In this document: positions 23,518 to 35,508 of the stretch, piece after piece
Layout of the letters: each line of letters opens with the position of its first letter
Position numbering within the stretch: the first letter of the stretch is position 1
Assembly (NCBI GenBank): GCA_030068075.1
Contig: CM057826.1
Coordinates: forward strand, 108,169,746-108,233,745
Length of the DNA stretch: 64,000 nt
Origin: Paguma larvata
Lineage: Eukaryota > Chordata > Mammalia > Carnivora > Viverridae
Direction: 5' to 3'
Translations under genes and position numbers: made by a program
Notes under the pieces: generated by a model
What the model was told of the DNA's origin: nothing
Database searches by the model: none
The model's input: the letters and a program-made list of their open reading frames with translations, nothing else

Positions 23518-23625
23518 TTATTAGGTAAATCAACAAATATTAAGTACCCACTAAGTGCTCTGAACCATTCTTCAACAATGCTAACTCTCAAGGAGCTCAT
23601 GATCAACGGCAGTGATTGTTAAGGG
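23518..23625 (-). repeat. L2 3' end, antisense
   Basis: AATCAACAAATATTAAGTACC, CACTAAGTGCTCTGAACC, and TCAAGGAGCTCATGATC are the complement of the L2 3' terminus (CAATAAATATTTGTTGA and neighbouring blocks). Confidence 0.6.
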
Positions 23626-23629
23626 TTGG

Positions 23630-24875
23630 CCTTCTGACTGAAAGGGTTTATGTTATTCTTGAGAGTGTTAAAAAAGAGACAAAGAGAGATTGAGAAAGAC
23701 CAGGTGTGATTCCTAGATCTCAAGAGAATGTCAGTGGGTCTTCAAGATGGGGAGGTAAGATTAGTTCTACTCTGTCCTTTCTTTGAGAAACGCACAGGAT
23801 ACTAAAGAGAAGCCAGGCCAGTGTCAGGGCACTTTGAAAATTTGCATGTGGACCCATCTCTGCAAGAGCCTTTCCACCTTCTTCCATAAATATACACAGA
23901 AGCCCTGACCAGCCTCCCTTTCTTTGGGCGTGAGTACTGAAGTCAGAATTGTAGTGTCTCTGGAATTTTGAATTGGCAGAAATGGCCAGGGAAACCACCA
24001 CAGAGATTTCACAGTTGTATGACTATTGCCAATGAGGTGACTCACTCACCTCAGAATGCATTGCAAATCATGAGGTCAACTTCAGACAGGCAATAGCAGT
24101 CAGCCAGAGAACCAATCAGTGGGAGATAAATTCTTCAAAGAGTGAATCTTTCCAGGGAAACACAGTTAAAGAAAAATACAGCCAGAGAAAATATGTTAGA
24201 ACTTTACCACGAACTTATGAATAGAACTGACTTAGCTGCTCTAGGGAAGCTCAGATACCCTTAAAGGGCTTGAATAAAAACAAACGTATTTGTTTTTTCC
24301 GCTATGGATATAAATAAGTTTATGGGAAGAAAGCAAACAGAGACTATAAAAGAAACTGAATGACCTTATGGAGAAACTCTGATTCTCTCTCAGACTCTAA
24401 AGCACTATTTGTTTTGCTGTTCTAGCAGTTGAAATGTCTATTAACCAGCTCAATATGGTTTATCAGTGCCATTATTAAGCTATGTCCTTCAAGTATTTCA
24501 CCCTCCTAATTCTTCTGAATCATCAAATCAATTGTCTGTTGCCATTTTGGGGTCAATTAAACTTCAGTGACTACTGGGATACAGTACTTTATGGAAAACT
24601 GAGACAGTATTTGCCTTAAGACTATACCAAGAAGACTCCTAAAGTTCTCCTACATTGTTCTTTGAGACACTTCCTTAATTGAAGAGTCACAATTTTTGGA
24701 TAATTGAGATACAAGAAGATTTTATAAGAGAATAATTTCAAAATAAAATAAAAGGAAAAACAATATGTTTCCTGAGTTGTCAGATTGGAAGTGGCAGTCT
24801 TCAGTGAATATTAGAAACATCAAACTTTAAAAAAATAATGGTAATGGCTTCTATTATTTGAAGTTTGCTTTTCCT
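23630..24875. other. Unannotated non-coding DNA
   Basis: No named repeat recognised. Two overlapping minus-strand frames (23720-24001 and 23824-24045) are out of phase with each other and carry no recognisable domain. Confidence 0.4.
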
Positions 24876-24929
24876 GACCAAATCTTGTTGGTACAGGCTC
24901 TTCATGCCTACTAAGCAGCATTACCAAGT

Positions 24930-25085
24930 AAGGAGACAAAAAATTATTCACTATATGCTCCACCCACTAGAAGATAGATTTCATGTAGGCAGAGGTTTTG
25001 ATTGTTTCATACACTCAGTTTCTGGAACAATGTACATCACACAGTATGTACACAATAAATATTTAGGAATGCATTGAATCAATTA
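24930..25085 (+). repeat. L2 3' end
   Basis: CCACCCACTAGAAGATAG, TGTAGGCAGAGGTTTTG, GTTTCTGGAACAATGTAC, and CACACAGTATGTACACAATAAATATTTAGG match the terminal L2 blocks (gain of AATAAATATTTG near the end). Confidence 0.65.
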
Positions 25086-25089
25086 AGTG

Positions 25090-26260
25090 GCAGTTTGTAC
25101 CTGTGACTTAATTTGCTGAAGAAATGTGCAAGAGTTTAACTTCTAATTCATTTCTCTTTCAAATTCAAAGGATTCACAGATGAAAGCCACTTTAAACAGG
25201 CTTTTTCTGATAATTTACATATTTCCTTCTGGTCATATGCATGTAGGACTTTTATTACCAAGTTTAGCATGGAAAATATAGAAGCCCAAGCTAAAAACAC
25301 TTCTTGGGAATTTTAAATTGACGTCAGCTGGTCACGAAAGAGATCAGAAGGAAAATCAGAGGTGAGGACTTAAATGAATCTAGGCTAGAAGTAGTCAGTG
25401 GAATAGAAATTAAATCAGGTTAGAGGCCGAAAGGTGAATTTGGGCTTCATCTTTATTGAAGCCTTAGATCATTTGGGTTAAAGCTGAGAGAAGACCTCTG
25501 ATTACTTCCCTATTGAGAGGAAAGGACTAAAATCCGGCCACTGAAACTGGGGCATGGGACACAGCAATCCAGGTAAAATAATTACCTAAAAGGAGCTGAT
25601 GAAAAACAACTCAAAGCTGAACCTTTTTTTTTTTTTTTGTGGCGACTGAGTCCTAAGAAAACTGGTCATGCACACGAATTTCAAGTTTTCTATTAGAAAT
25701 AAGCTTCGAAGTAATGTATTCCACAAAGGTAGACAATTATATACAATAAAATAAACATTAAACATACTCGCACACACGAAACATGTAAATTCTACAAGAT
25801 ATACTTCCTAATTTATGGCTATTACTAAGAGTGATCACTTCCATCAAAATTAAGTTAGAGGGGAAACTCTCCAGTTGTCGAATGATCAGTTTTGGGATTT
25901 CCAACTTAAAGTTCCTGGTACATTATCTAAGCTTCCAGCTCATTTACTCCCTGTATGAAAACTTTCCTGTTCATCCCATCAGTCAAGGCCTCTATTCAGC
26001 TGTATCTATTCACATATTTGTGTTTGTTTTTTAGTCCAATGACCAACTCTCAAACCCCCTTCCTAAAACTTTGAGGCAGAACATTAAAAAAAAAAGGAGA
26101 ATAGATGAGAACTATATAAAATCTGTTGCACAGATCTACAGTAATTCTACCAATTAGGAAATACCTATTCAACTGAAAAAAAAAAAAATCCACAAAGAAA
26201 CCCAAATCAAAACATTGCTCTCCCCATGTCCTCTATCCTCCATGATGGTGTTTAAAAACA
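25090..26260. other. Unannotated non-coding DNA
   Basis: No gene. A T-rich run at 25624-25639 and an A-run at 26083-26096 could be orphan retroposon tails, but no bodies are visible. Confidence 0.4.
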
Positions 26261-26267
26261 CATCATG

Positions 26268-26478
26268 TGGCACCTGCGTGGCTCAGTTGATTGATCATCA
26301 GACTTCGGCTCAGGTCATGATCTTATAGTTCATGAGTTCAATCCCCACATTGGGCTTTGTGCTATTAGCATGGAGCCTGCTTCAGATCATCTGTTCCTCT
26401 CTATCGTTTTGACGGTCCCCAACTTGTACTTTTTCTCTCTCTCAAAAATAATAAACATTTAAAAAATAAAATAAAGAT
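26268..26478 (+). mobile_element. CAN SINE, diverged
   Basis: GGCACCTGCGTGGCTCAGTTG head, CGGCTCAGGTCATGATC middle, and TCTCTCTCAAAAATAATAAAC tail. It carries more substitutions than most copies. Flanking AAAAACACATCAT and AAAAACAGCATCT may be a decayed target duplication. Confidence 0.92.
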
Positions 26479-26479
26479 A

Positions 26480-27040
26480 AAAACAGCATCTATTTGAAGT
26501 ATCTACTAAGTTATTACTTGTCAGTTACCAATTCTTAGTTGGTTCCTCTTAGCAACATCTTTAAGCACATAGATTAGACAGTTGAAGACTACACAAAGCA
26601 GCAAGCTAAATATGCAGTCATTTCATTAAATGTAGTTGTTTTTTAATAACCCTGGCAAATAATATAGACACCATAGATATAGTTTAAAAGTATTAAAGCC
26701 AACGGCCATGCATTTAACCTACTGTCCCTTTCTGACCAAGAAGAGCTATAGTTACATTACATTTTTAAAAATTTACTCTCCGGTTTGAATTTTTTATTCT
26801 CCTAAAATTTTACATTCTTTTTTAAATATTTGGAAGCAAAATTTTCCCCCCAGCCTTAACCTATAATATTTCAAAATATTGAGTTAATATTTGATCTTCA
26901 CTTAAAAAGTGAGGAAATAATCGCAAATAGTATGTGGTTGTCTTAAGAGATAGAAAAATGATTTTTCTTCATGTCATCTGAGCAATGGCACAGTCTGTAA
27001 TACTTTCAAAGCTTTCTTTTCAACACAGCAGGCTCCAAAC
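26480..27040. other. Unannotated AT-rich DNA
   Basis: No gene or named repeat recognised. Confidence 0.4.
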
Positions 27041-27042
27041 TA

Positions 27043-27103
27043 ACATATATATATTTATATGCAATTATAAATATAATTATATATATGTATATATAATTTT
27101 CTC

Positions 27104-27183
<80 letters not shown>

Positions 27184-27189
27184 TATATT
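27043..27189. repeat. Compound microsatellite (AT)n-(GT)n-(AT)n-(TTTA)n
   Basis: An irregular TA-rich lead, then GT units (about 27109-27122), AT units (about 27123-27135), and roughly twelve TTTA tetranucleotides to about 27185. Pure tracts of this length are normally length-variable between individuals. The plus-strand frame across it is an artefact. Confidence 0.95.
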
Positions 27190-29865
27190 TCCAACAGTAA
27201 ATAGAATCACTGAGGAAAGTATTTTACAAAACTCTAGTCTCACAAACTAGCCAGTGTTTTCTCTTCCCATCCATGGAAATGACAATTGCTTGATTATCTT
27301 AAGGCTCCTCTGACTTTTCCTAGTACATTTGTTTCATTTAATGTTACGTATGTAGGAAAGAAAGCTTGGTTCATAGTGTGAATGTAAAACCACACATAGC
27401 TTTTTAAAAATCATTTAAGTGACCCTATAGCCCAGAAGCAATACACTGATCAGATTTCCAATTGTGAACAAAAGCATCTAAGGATAAAAATTCTTTCCAA
27501 CTGTCTTCTCAAGAGTATCATCACAGATAAGACTCACTGGATTCACACATAATGTTTACTTCTATATCTTTTCTGGTTTTAAAAAAGATCTATATCATAA
27601 TGTGAAACATGAGCCAGCTACTTTGTATTTCAGGAAATTATGTGGAATGATTTCCAACACAATTCCAACAGATCTAAGAGCCTTCAAATGACCTTTCTTA
27701 ATGGCAGTCACCTTCCCCTCCCCCAAACCCATTTACCTATTTCTCTTCATGGACAATATCTCTCTTCCTCTTATTTTTTCTTTCAACTCAATTCAGCCCA
27801 ATTCTCAATTATTTATTAAGCACTTCTGTGTAAGACACATTGTAAGGATTTCAAATACTAACAATGTATCATCTCTCCACTGGTATTAGAAACTCTTTAA
27901 AAGGCAAATTCAGTGAATACAGTAGAGATGGAAATGAAAAGATCAGAGCCAGAATCTTCTTGTTTATTTGCAGGGCCTAAGAATATAAAAGTTAATAAAT
28001 TACACTCTCAAATGGAGATTTAACATACTTTCTATCCTTTTACCTCGACATATTTATCTTTAAACAAAAAACTCAAAAAATATTAAAGTTACACTTTTTA
28101 AACTTTAGGTTTCTAAAACAAAGTTATATATGTTTATAAAAACATAGTTACATTTTTATCTGACTAAAATTCAGAAAAACTTAAAAAGACTATTAAATTT
28201 ACTTATTATTGTACGTATCTGAGTAATTTGTTAGTGAATCAGCACTTAGATGAGTAATAAAGTAAAAAATATTTAGAATAATTTATAAACTAGTATATGT
28301 TTTTTCAATAAATTTGTCTTTCTTGCCTTTATTTCAGCAAGAATCATGTTGCTTGATTGAGATCTCTTTTTTACATTATTTGTCTTATATTGACATCGGT
28401 GATCTAAATGGTTAAGAATATAAACATAGTTTTCAAAATTTGAATGTATTTTGTCAAAGTTACATATGAAAACAAATATTAAAAAGTGAAGGTATTTTTC
28501 ATATATAATTCAGAAATGTTATTTTTCTTTCGAAATATTCAAAAGTATGAGATAAAAACTGTAATTAATTAATAGCAAATTTTAAAACTGATAATTTTAA
28601 TAAAGCTGGGGATTTTCATTTAATTTTGAAAACCATGTAATTTATTCTTACTTATCCTTATAAAATATTTTTATAAAAATAAAACTACTTGAAATTTTAG
28701 TGATCAACCTTCATCTAGTTGCTAATATAAAGAATTGGCTTCATATGTTATAGCTAGACGTGTAAGTGTACTCATTTAGTAGTAATATGAATTATTTAAT
28801 ATTATAAGAGGTTCTTTATTTCCCATGTCCAACTGTGCTAAATAATGTGTTAACTTAAGAGTACCTCCCAAACCATGAATTATAAATGATAAGAAGTAAA
28901 AAAAAGATTGCTCAGCACTACTGGGAAAAAACAGTATTAAAATTTATTGCACTCATGCTGAGGAAAAAAATATGACAAGTTAAAATAATTTATATTTTTC
29001 ATTCTTAATATTTCACTGCTCAAATCCTCCCCGTACTCCAAAGGAGTGTCCATATTCAACATAAGAGAGGCACGATCCACCAATTTTGGGGCTGTGGTGC
29101 CCTTTTTCTTCTAAGGAAATAGGGCATATGTTAAGAAGCATTTCTTAGAGCCACAAAAATATCTGTGTCAGTGCTGAACTCTGATCGCCTAGGAGATTGG
29201 AAGCAATTCTGAATATGGATTTATGACACACAGGGTTCTCAAAAACTTAAGGACTCAAAGAAGAAATATCCATAACTCAAGTCCAAGAGCACAGCTGTCC
29301 AGCACCTACACAGTCTCATACACATGGTAGGGTATAATTAATGTTGTAGTTGTTAAAAGAGTTGGTGACTAATTACACAGGCCTAGGGTGAGGAACACAT
29401 AAAGGAGTAAAACACGGTGATAATGTTTGAAGTCTGCTGATAGGAACGTTTCATAATTCTAGAAAAAAAATGATATAGTGAGAGAAGAGGATAAATTTAT
29501 CTCTGAACAATTTAAATGTGAGGTATCAGTAGAAATGCTTGGAAGAAGTTCTGTTAAGTAACTGGACATCTTAGACTGGATCAAAATAAAACATCTGATA
29601 AAGGCTGAAACATCAAGAATCAAGTCTTCATCTTTTTTTTGGAAAAGTTAAGAAATTACAAAATATCCCAAAGAATAAAGCAAAGGATACTCAATTTAGT
29701 AATGTGGAATAGGAGTTGTTCAAACAGTGGGAATCAAGCAAGGCCTGGTAGAAGAAATCATGGCAGTTAGATTCAGGAAAAAAACAAACAGTAAAAACAG
29801 TTTTTTAGCATAGACTGAGTCATGATTGCTAAAGCCTTTGTTTTTAACAGCAGGACAGTGGTATA
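27190..29865. other. Unannotated, strongly AT-rich DNA
   Basis: About 2.7 kb with no CAN SINE or named LINE, apart from a doubtful L2-like scrap near 27800. The part from 28000 to 28900 is visibly the most AT-rich in the window. I see no gene. Confidence 0.4.
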
Positions 29866-29870
29866 CGTGC

Positions 29871-29884
29871 GGGGGGGGGGGGGG
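29871..29884. repeat. Poly(G) run of 14
   Basis: Fourteen consecutive guanines. A homopolymer of this kind is a common assembly and sequencing trouble spot, and its length should be read with caution. Confidence 0.95.
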
Positions 29885-30339
29885 ATGGAAATAAGGGTGG
29901 AGCTAAAAATTTTATTGCACAGACAAGTTATATTTTCAGGAAGCTCTCTGCCTCTGAACCAACAAAGCAGAAGAGAGACCTTACATTGTCAATAGTCCCA
30001 AAGCGGAAGAGAAGTAATTGCTATATGAACTCTCCACAAGCCCAAGGATCTTAAAATAATCCCAGGTAGTCTGGAATATAATGACAACCCCTCCATCACA
30101 CACATTTTCCATCAATACCAGGTCCAGAAAAATTTTACTTCCTTTAAAGGTGAATAATGAACCTAATAGACCAGCACAGAATCTATACAAAAATGCTATG
30201 GAAATGCAGAAATAAAAATATGAAACAAAAGTGAAATAAAGAAAAGTCACAAACAGACAAAAAATACCATGAGACGGATAAAAATTATCACAAAATATTC
30301 CATTAGGTATAGTCCCCCAAATTAATGAATTAATCATCC

Positions 30340-31260
30340 CTATAAAAAAGATTACATGTGTTTAAGGATGAGATGTTTGTGAACTAAAAACCCCAGAAAA
30401 AGATTAAACAAACAAAATACATAAATGAAGACAAAGTGGAAGAAACATAAGAGAAAATTAATAATATTAAAAAATAACAATAATGGAAGGAGATAACTGA
30501 AGTGAAAAAGAAAAAGTAAATCATGATAGTTTAAGATGTGAGAGAAAAAGACAAGGAGTATAGATAAAGGGGATTCAGCATGTACATAATTGGAATACCC
30601 AAAGAAGAAATCTAAAAATAGTGACCCGGGTGAGTCACCACAAGCTGTGTCCCAGGTAACACGACTTCAGATAAAAAGAAACACTTCTTTGTGAAGTCAA
30701 AAATATAACCAAATGATTATTAAATACATGAAATTTGTCTCCTCTTGTAAGATAAATCCAAATCAGAACTTCTAACATTGGGGAAAAATGGATAATGGAC
30801 CCTGTTGATGATGGTGTGGAAAAACATAAACACTTATATGTGCCTAACCAAAGTGTAAATCAGTAGGATTCTAGTAGGGAAAATTTCCTTCTATCTATAC
30901 AAACTTTGAATGCTTTTCCCCTATATTCACACATCATACAATTAAATACCTTACGGTCATCAAAATGAATGAAGAAGCTCTTTATATACTAACATGAAAT
31001 GATCTTCAAGATACATTGTGAAAAAAATTAAGCTGTGGAACAACTTGTAAAGTCTGCTATCATTTGATTGAAAAATAATGAAAGAAGATATGTGTTTGCA
31101 TACATGTGTCTGCTATTTCTGTCCTTGTGAATCTCAGGAAGAATACACACAACTGACTAACAAGAGCTCCCTCTGGAGAGGGGACCCGGGATAGAGGTAA
31201 AGAAAAAATAATTTGAGTTAGAAAATTTGAAAACCACATGAAAACTTATATATGAATTTA
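30340..31260 (+). repeat. Old L1M/HAL1-like relic
   Basis: The later part (about 30700-31250) follows L1M 3'-end order: a GGACCCTGTTGATGATGGTG block, GTAAATCAGTAGGATTCTAG, GATCTTCAAGATACATTGTG, and CAAGAGCTCCCTCTGGAGAGG. The earlier part has an ORF1-like A-rich composition with ATAATTGGAATACCCAAAG. Direct joining of ORF1-like and 3'-like sequence would fit HAL1, but the decay makes this uncertain. Confidence 0.4.
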
Positions 31261-31365
31261 CATGCTACTCGAGTTTGGTAAGAGTCATTTAGTAGAGGAA
31301 ATATAATTGTAGTGGCCTGAATAATTTAATGTGGATCAAGAAACAATCTATAGCTTATTGATTAT

Positions 31366-31584
31366 ACCAGCACTCCCCAGTAGAACTTTCTGAAATGATG
31401 GAAATGTTCTATAATTCTGCACTAACCACTGTGACAACCATAAACCATATGTAGCTATAACTATTAAGCACATGAAATGCGGCTAGTGTAACCAAGGAAG
31501 TAAATTTTTTATTTAATTTTCTATAATTTAAATTTAAGTGGCTATATATGGCTAGTGGCTACCATATTATGGGGCAGAACTTCA
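31366..31584. repeat. hAT-Charlie-type DNA transposon fossil
   Basis: CCAGTAGAACTTTCTGAAATG, ATGGAAATGTTCTATAATTC, AGCACATGAAATGCGGCTAGTG, and GGCTAGTGGCTACCATATTATG are the recurring blocks of a mammalian hAT (Charlie-related) non-autonomous element. The terminal CAGCACTCCCCAGTAG and TATTATGGGGCAG ends are decayed inverted repeats. I cannot name the subfamily reliably. Confidence 0.6.
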
Positions 31585-31732
31585 GAAGAAAATGAAAACA
31601 CTGAGCTCTAAGTACTAAAATACTAAGTTCTGAAGCCAAAAGCTGTCATTAACAATTTAGATTTTTTCCATGTTAACACATCACTCTGTGTACAATAGCT
31701 CAGTCTCAGCTAGGTAGGTGTTTCTCAAACTC

Positions 31733-31860
31733 TTCTTTTTTTCTTTCTTTTTTTTTTTTTTAAGTCTGTTGGAGTAATCTCACATCCAACATGGAGCTCA
31801 AACTTACAATCTCAAGATCAAGAGTTGCTGGCCCCTCCAACCAAACCAGCCAGGCATCCT
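31733..31860 (-). mobile_element. Short tRNA-Lys SINE, antisense, older CAN lineage
   Basis: T-rich start, AGTAATCTCACATCCAACATGG, AGCTCAAACTTACAATCTCAAG, ATCAAGAGTTGCTGGCCCC, and CCAGCCAGGCATCC form the short CAN-related SINE without the long CT-rich half. The flanking 8-bp TCAAACTC at 31725-31732 and 31861-31868 is a target duplication. Confidence 0.8.
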
Positions 31861-31919
31861 TCAAACTCATAAAACCTTGGCTGAGCCACATAATATCTTT
31901 ATGGAAATTATAAAATGCA

Positions 31920-32133
31920 GGGGCTCCTGGGTGGCTCAATCAGTTGAGCATCTGACTTCGGCTCAGGTCATGATCTCACAGGTCATGGGTTCAGGCCCTA
32001 CATGGGGCTCTGTGCTGATAACTCACAGCCTTGAGCTTGCTTCAGATTCTGTTTCTCCCTCTCTCTCTGCCCTTCCCCTGGCTCGTGCTCTGTCTCTCAA
32101 AAATGAATAAATGCTTAAAAAAAATTTTTTTTA
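31920..32133 (+). mobile_element. CAN SINE, sense
   Basis: GGGGCTCCTGGGTGGCTCAA head, CGGCTCAGGTCATGATCTCAC, GGGCTCTGTGCTGATAAC, and CT stretch, with the tail AAAAATGAATAAATGCTTAAA and then A/T runs. It lies 60 bp downstream of the antisense short SINE. Confidence 0.95.
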
Positions 32134-32529
32134 ATGACAGCAGCTCCACAGGTAGATGGCTTGGCCAATGATCACTGGTACGGGACGTGAGGCACCCAGA
32201 CCCATTCTCTACACAGTCCTGGCTCCCTGCTATGGCACGGAGCTTGGTGAGCAGAGTGTGGGGTGAGTTCATCATAAACTATGTAGGTCCTGCTACCCTA
32301 GTGCTGTGAAATACCTGCCAAACTGTATATAGTGACTCTGCCTATAATCTTTCTCAAAACTGAGACAGGGCAGACGAATTAACCACAGAGGACCTCCCAG
32401 ATCAAATCCCTCTCATCGCCCCTACTTGTTTGTGTTAACCTCTTAAAATTCCAACGGAAACATGACTCCACGATCCAAACTTTATTTCCTCCATAATTAC
32501 TCTTTTGACAGAAACCATGGTAATACGTG

Positions 32530-32640
32530 CCTCAACATAACAGTATGAAGGTTCAACAAGGTAATTTATGCACAGCACTGAGCTTTTGTCTAGTCTAGGA
32601 TGGATACACAGTAAATCCTAGCTCTTATGTTAAAAGGAAA
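32530..32640 (+). repeat. Possible MIR 3' part
   Basis: GCCTCAACATAACAGTATGAAGG, TTCAACAAGGTAATTTATGC, ACAGCACTGAGC, and GATACACAGTAAATCCTAGC match the 3' half of MIR. The core is absent. Confidence 0.45.
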
Positions 32641-32742
32641 CTAAAGTTATGAATTTGTCAACTGCCACCTGGATGCTTAGTAAAGGGTATACAAACCCCT
32701 GATGAAGTCACACAAAGAAGGGCCTAAGAATGACTAGGAAGC

Positions 32743-32743
<1 letters not shown>

Positions 32744-32779
<36 letters not shown>

Positions 32780-32817
32780 CACACGCGCGCCCACATGCAT
32801 GCACACACATGTATGTG
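32744..32817. repeat. (GT)n microsatellite running into GC/CA alternating tract
   Basis: Strict purine-pyrimidine alternation runs for 47 bp (32744-32790: GT repeats, then GCGTGCACACGCGCGC). A single extra C follows, then a further 26 bp alternate (CACATGCATGCACACACATG onwards). Such tracts favour left-handed Z-DNA under torsion. Confidence 0.95.
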
Positions 32818-32974
32818 AATTTGGGGGTGGAGTATGCTGACTGGAATTAACCATATTAACCATGACACTCATTACAGCTATATCTTATGACTTTCCTAGT
32901 TTAGTCAGTAACACCAAAAAATTTCCATCAACCCGCTTGGCATATTTTCCTGACTTCTGTGCCATGTTCAAATT

Positions 32975-33085
32975 AATCTTATTTTAAGAAGAAGAAATTG
33001 AGACTGAAATAGTTTAAGTGATTACCCAGAATCACACAGATAGAGGCAGAGGCCAGTTCTTGTTATTAAGTTCTATTTGTTCAAC
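32975..33085 (-). repeat. MIR, antisense
   Basis: AGAAGAAGAAATTGAGACTG, AAATAGTTTAAGTGATTACCC, and AGAATCACACAGATAGAGGC are the complement of the MIR core (the GTGACCTTGGGCAAG...TTTCCTCATCTG region). Confidence 0.65.
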
Positions 33086-33089
33086 CAAA

Positions 33090-34255
33090 CTCCAGTTGTC
33101 TAAAAACAATATGCCAGTCTGTCACAATTAATACCAATGACCCAAACGGAGTATGAATTAGAAAGAACATTTGTGTTATCCAACTCCTCTTATTAGAATT
33201 TATTCTGGGACAAATTCTCCCCCTTACAGATCTCCTGAACTCAGAGCAGAAGAGGTCATAAAACCCACGGTCCTCAATTTACACACGAGTAGTAGTGATT
33301 CATCCAGACTGAGTCATCACTTCCCTTCTTGAATCTTCTAATGACCAATGTCACACATGAGAAATAACTGGACAAGCTACAGCGAAGGATTATTTCTCCA
33401 TAGTAGAAATGAGAGATAAAACAAGTTTCTTAAGGGATAGATCCTTGGACTGTGGAATCAATGGCAAGGAAAGAAAGATAAATCTTTTTATATAGTCCAT
33501 TAATACCCACTGCACCAAATAAAGCCACATACACAACACACCCACTATTTGTTAATACATATAAATTATTATTTTGATCTCTTTTGACTCAAATGAGGGA
33601 ACTAAGAAGATGGTCTGATCTATTTCAGGTCCCAAATTAAGTATAACCTATTTAAAATTATTCAACACAGAATTTATAAATAAAACAAGACTCAGTTGAG
33701 CTGGTAACACTTCCTCTCTGTCTCCCACTTTCTGAAGTGTGGCAAGCTAACCTTTAGGCCTAAAAATAGGGTAGCCTTGCTGAGTCACTAATAAATTTCA
33801 GCTGTACACCTCACAAGAAGACGAAATGCTCTACAACAATACTTAGCTTGTCTTCCTGGCATATGAGACCACTGTCAGTGACTTAGAGTCTCCCATTCAC
33901 TTTGGTACAAAAAGGGGACTTTCCTCCTTACAGAAGTAGAAATGAGGTTATCTACCTTAGCTCCACCAGTCACCACATTCCCCTTATTAGTGATTTATTC
34001 TCAGAAGATTCTTCATTCTTATGGTTACTCACAGATTCAGACTCGCTATGTCTGGAATGGACTTAGAAGTCAGAAAATCCAGGTTCCTAATTATATACCT
34101 GAAAACAACAAACATGATACTGTCAGGAACAGTCTCAAGTGCAATTAGTCAAGTTTCCTTCTAACTCCAGAGTTCCAGTTGTCTTTATCTTGTAATTTCT
34201 CAACAGCAAGGCAATATGGAATCCAATAGATAATATAAAATGGCTTTATATTGTA
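33090..34255. other. Unannotated non-coding DNA
   Basis: No gene or named repeat recognised. Confidence 0.4.
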
Positions 34256-34258
34256 TGC

Positions 34259-34930
34259 ATCCATTCATTTAATAAATATTCAGCTCCAGTGTGTGCAAGC
34301 TCTTGTACTAGGTGCTGAATATACAACAAGGAACAAAATTAACCTGCTTTCTGCCTCTCAGGACTTGGTTTAGTGGGTTACACAGACAGTAAGAAAAGCA
34401 ATTATGCTTGTGTGACATTTATATAAGAAAGAAGTAAAGGAGTGTTACAGAAGATTATGGGCAGGGAAATCAGTAGAGAGAAAGACGTAAAAAATCCCTA
34501 AACTGAATTTGGACATCAAGGAGAGCTTCCTGGAGGAAGTGATACCTGAGCTATCACCTGAATGATGATTTAAGAGTTAACCTAGAAATGACAATGGGTA
34601 CAAAAAAGGAAGAGTGTTCCAAGCAAATTCAAAGACCCCAGAAGTGAAATAAAACAGGCTGAATAAACCAAAAACCATTCAGTCTAGCAGGAGACTAGAT
34701 GGGCCAGGATTGCACGGTGAGCCACGAGGTTAGAAAAGCAAGCAAGAATCAGATCATAGAATGTAATTACTATAAGCTGTATTAAGGAGTTTGAACTTTT
34801 GTCTGAAAGCTTCAGAACACAATAATTTTAACACCTGAAAAAGATTATGGAGATTACATTATGTACAGGGAAAGAATTAGAAGAGATAAGATTTAAGGCA
34901 AGGATACCAGTTATGGAGTGGCAGCTCAGA
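34259..34930 (-). repeat. L2 LINE, antisense, 3' ORF and UTR
   Basis: ATTCATTTAATAAATATTCAGC, TTGTACTAGGTGCTGAATATAC, GAGAGCTTCCTGGAGGAAGTG, ATACCTGAGCTATCACCTGAATG, AGAGTGTTCCAAGCAAATTC, AATCAGATCATAGAATGTAA, and TAAGGAGTTTGAACTTTTGTC run in the order of the L2 3' kilobase read backwards. Coding capacity is gone. Confidence 0.7.
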
Positions 34931-35502
34931 CATCCACACAAGCAATATGATAGTCTGAATTAAAACTGGGAAATCACTGAGCAAGTATTTATACACTTGA
35001 ACAGACAGAATTGTGTTTTTACGAGGGCAAACCAGAATATACCCAAAGGCTTATCCCTCTCTTGCCCCATAGCCCATAAATTCAGGAGATCACAGATCAA
35101 TCCATCAACAAAGCTCCCAGAGTAAACCACCCAGCCTCCAGTGCTGCCAGGTTGAAGTCTTCAGGATTTATGGGCTAAAGACTAACAGAAGCCAACCTCC
35201 TCACTAGCATCCATCCTAAAGATATTTATTGAATATCTCTTGGTTCAGACCAGAACTGTTTCAGGTCTTGGGAAGAGAAGTTAAAAAAGACACAGTATCC
35301 ACACTGAAAGATTCCTTTATTGTAGAAGTGACAGATGTGTAAACAGATAATTATAAAACAATGTCATAAGTGAAGAGACACTTACTCTGACTGAGTATAC
35401 AGAAACACATAATCCAACTAAGGAAATCATTAAAGTCTTCGTGGGTGGCTTCACTGAAGGAGTCCAGGGCTGATTCATTTGAAAAAAAAAAAAAAAAAAA
35501 AA

Positions 35503-35508
35503 GTAGGA
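35503..35508. repeat. Target-site duplication, left copy (GTAGGA)
   Basis: Six bases identical to 36073-36078 on the other side of the LTR. Six-bp duplications are typical of class II ERV integrases. Confidence 0.8.

Noticed and set aside
27100..27189. TTTA tract considered as a matrix attachment or replication-origin element
   Set aside because: A simple microsatellite explains it fully. Nothing else in the flanks supports a special role.
29981..30337. 118-codon minus-strand ORF rich in aromatic residues
   Set aside because: Its composition is what the complement of A-rich L1-like DNA gives. No domain is visible.
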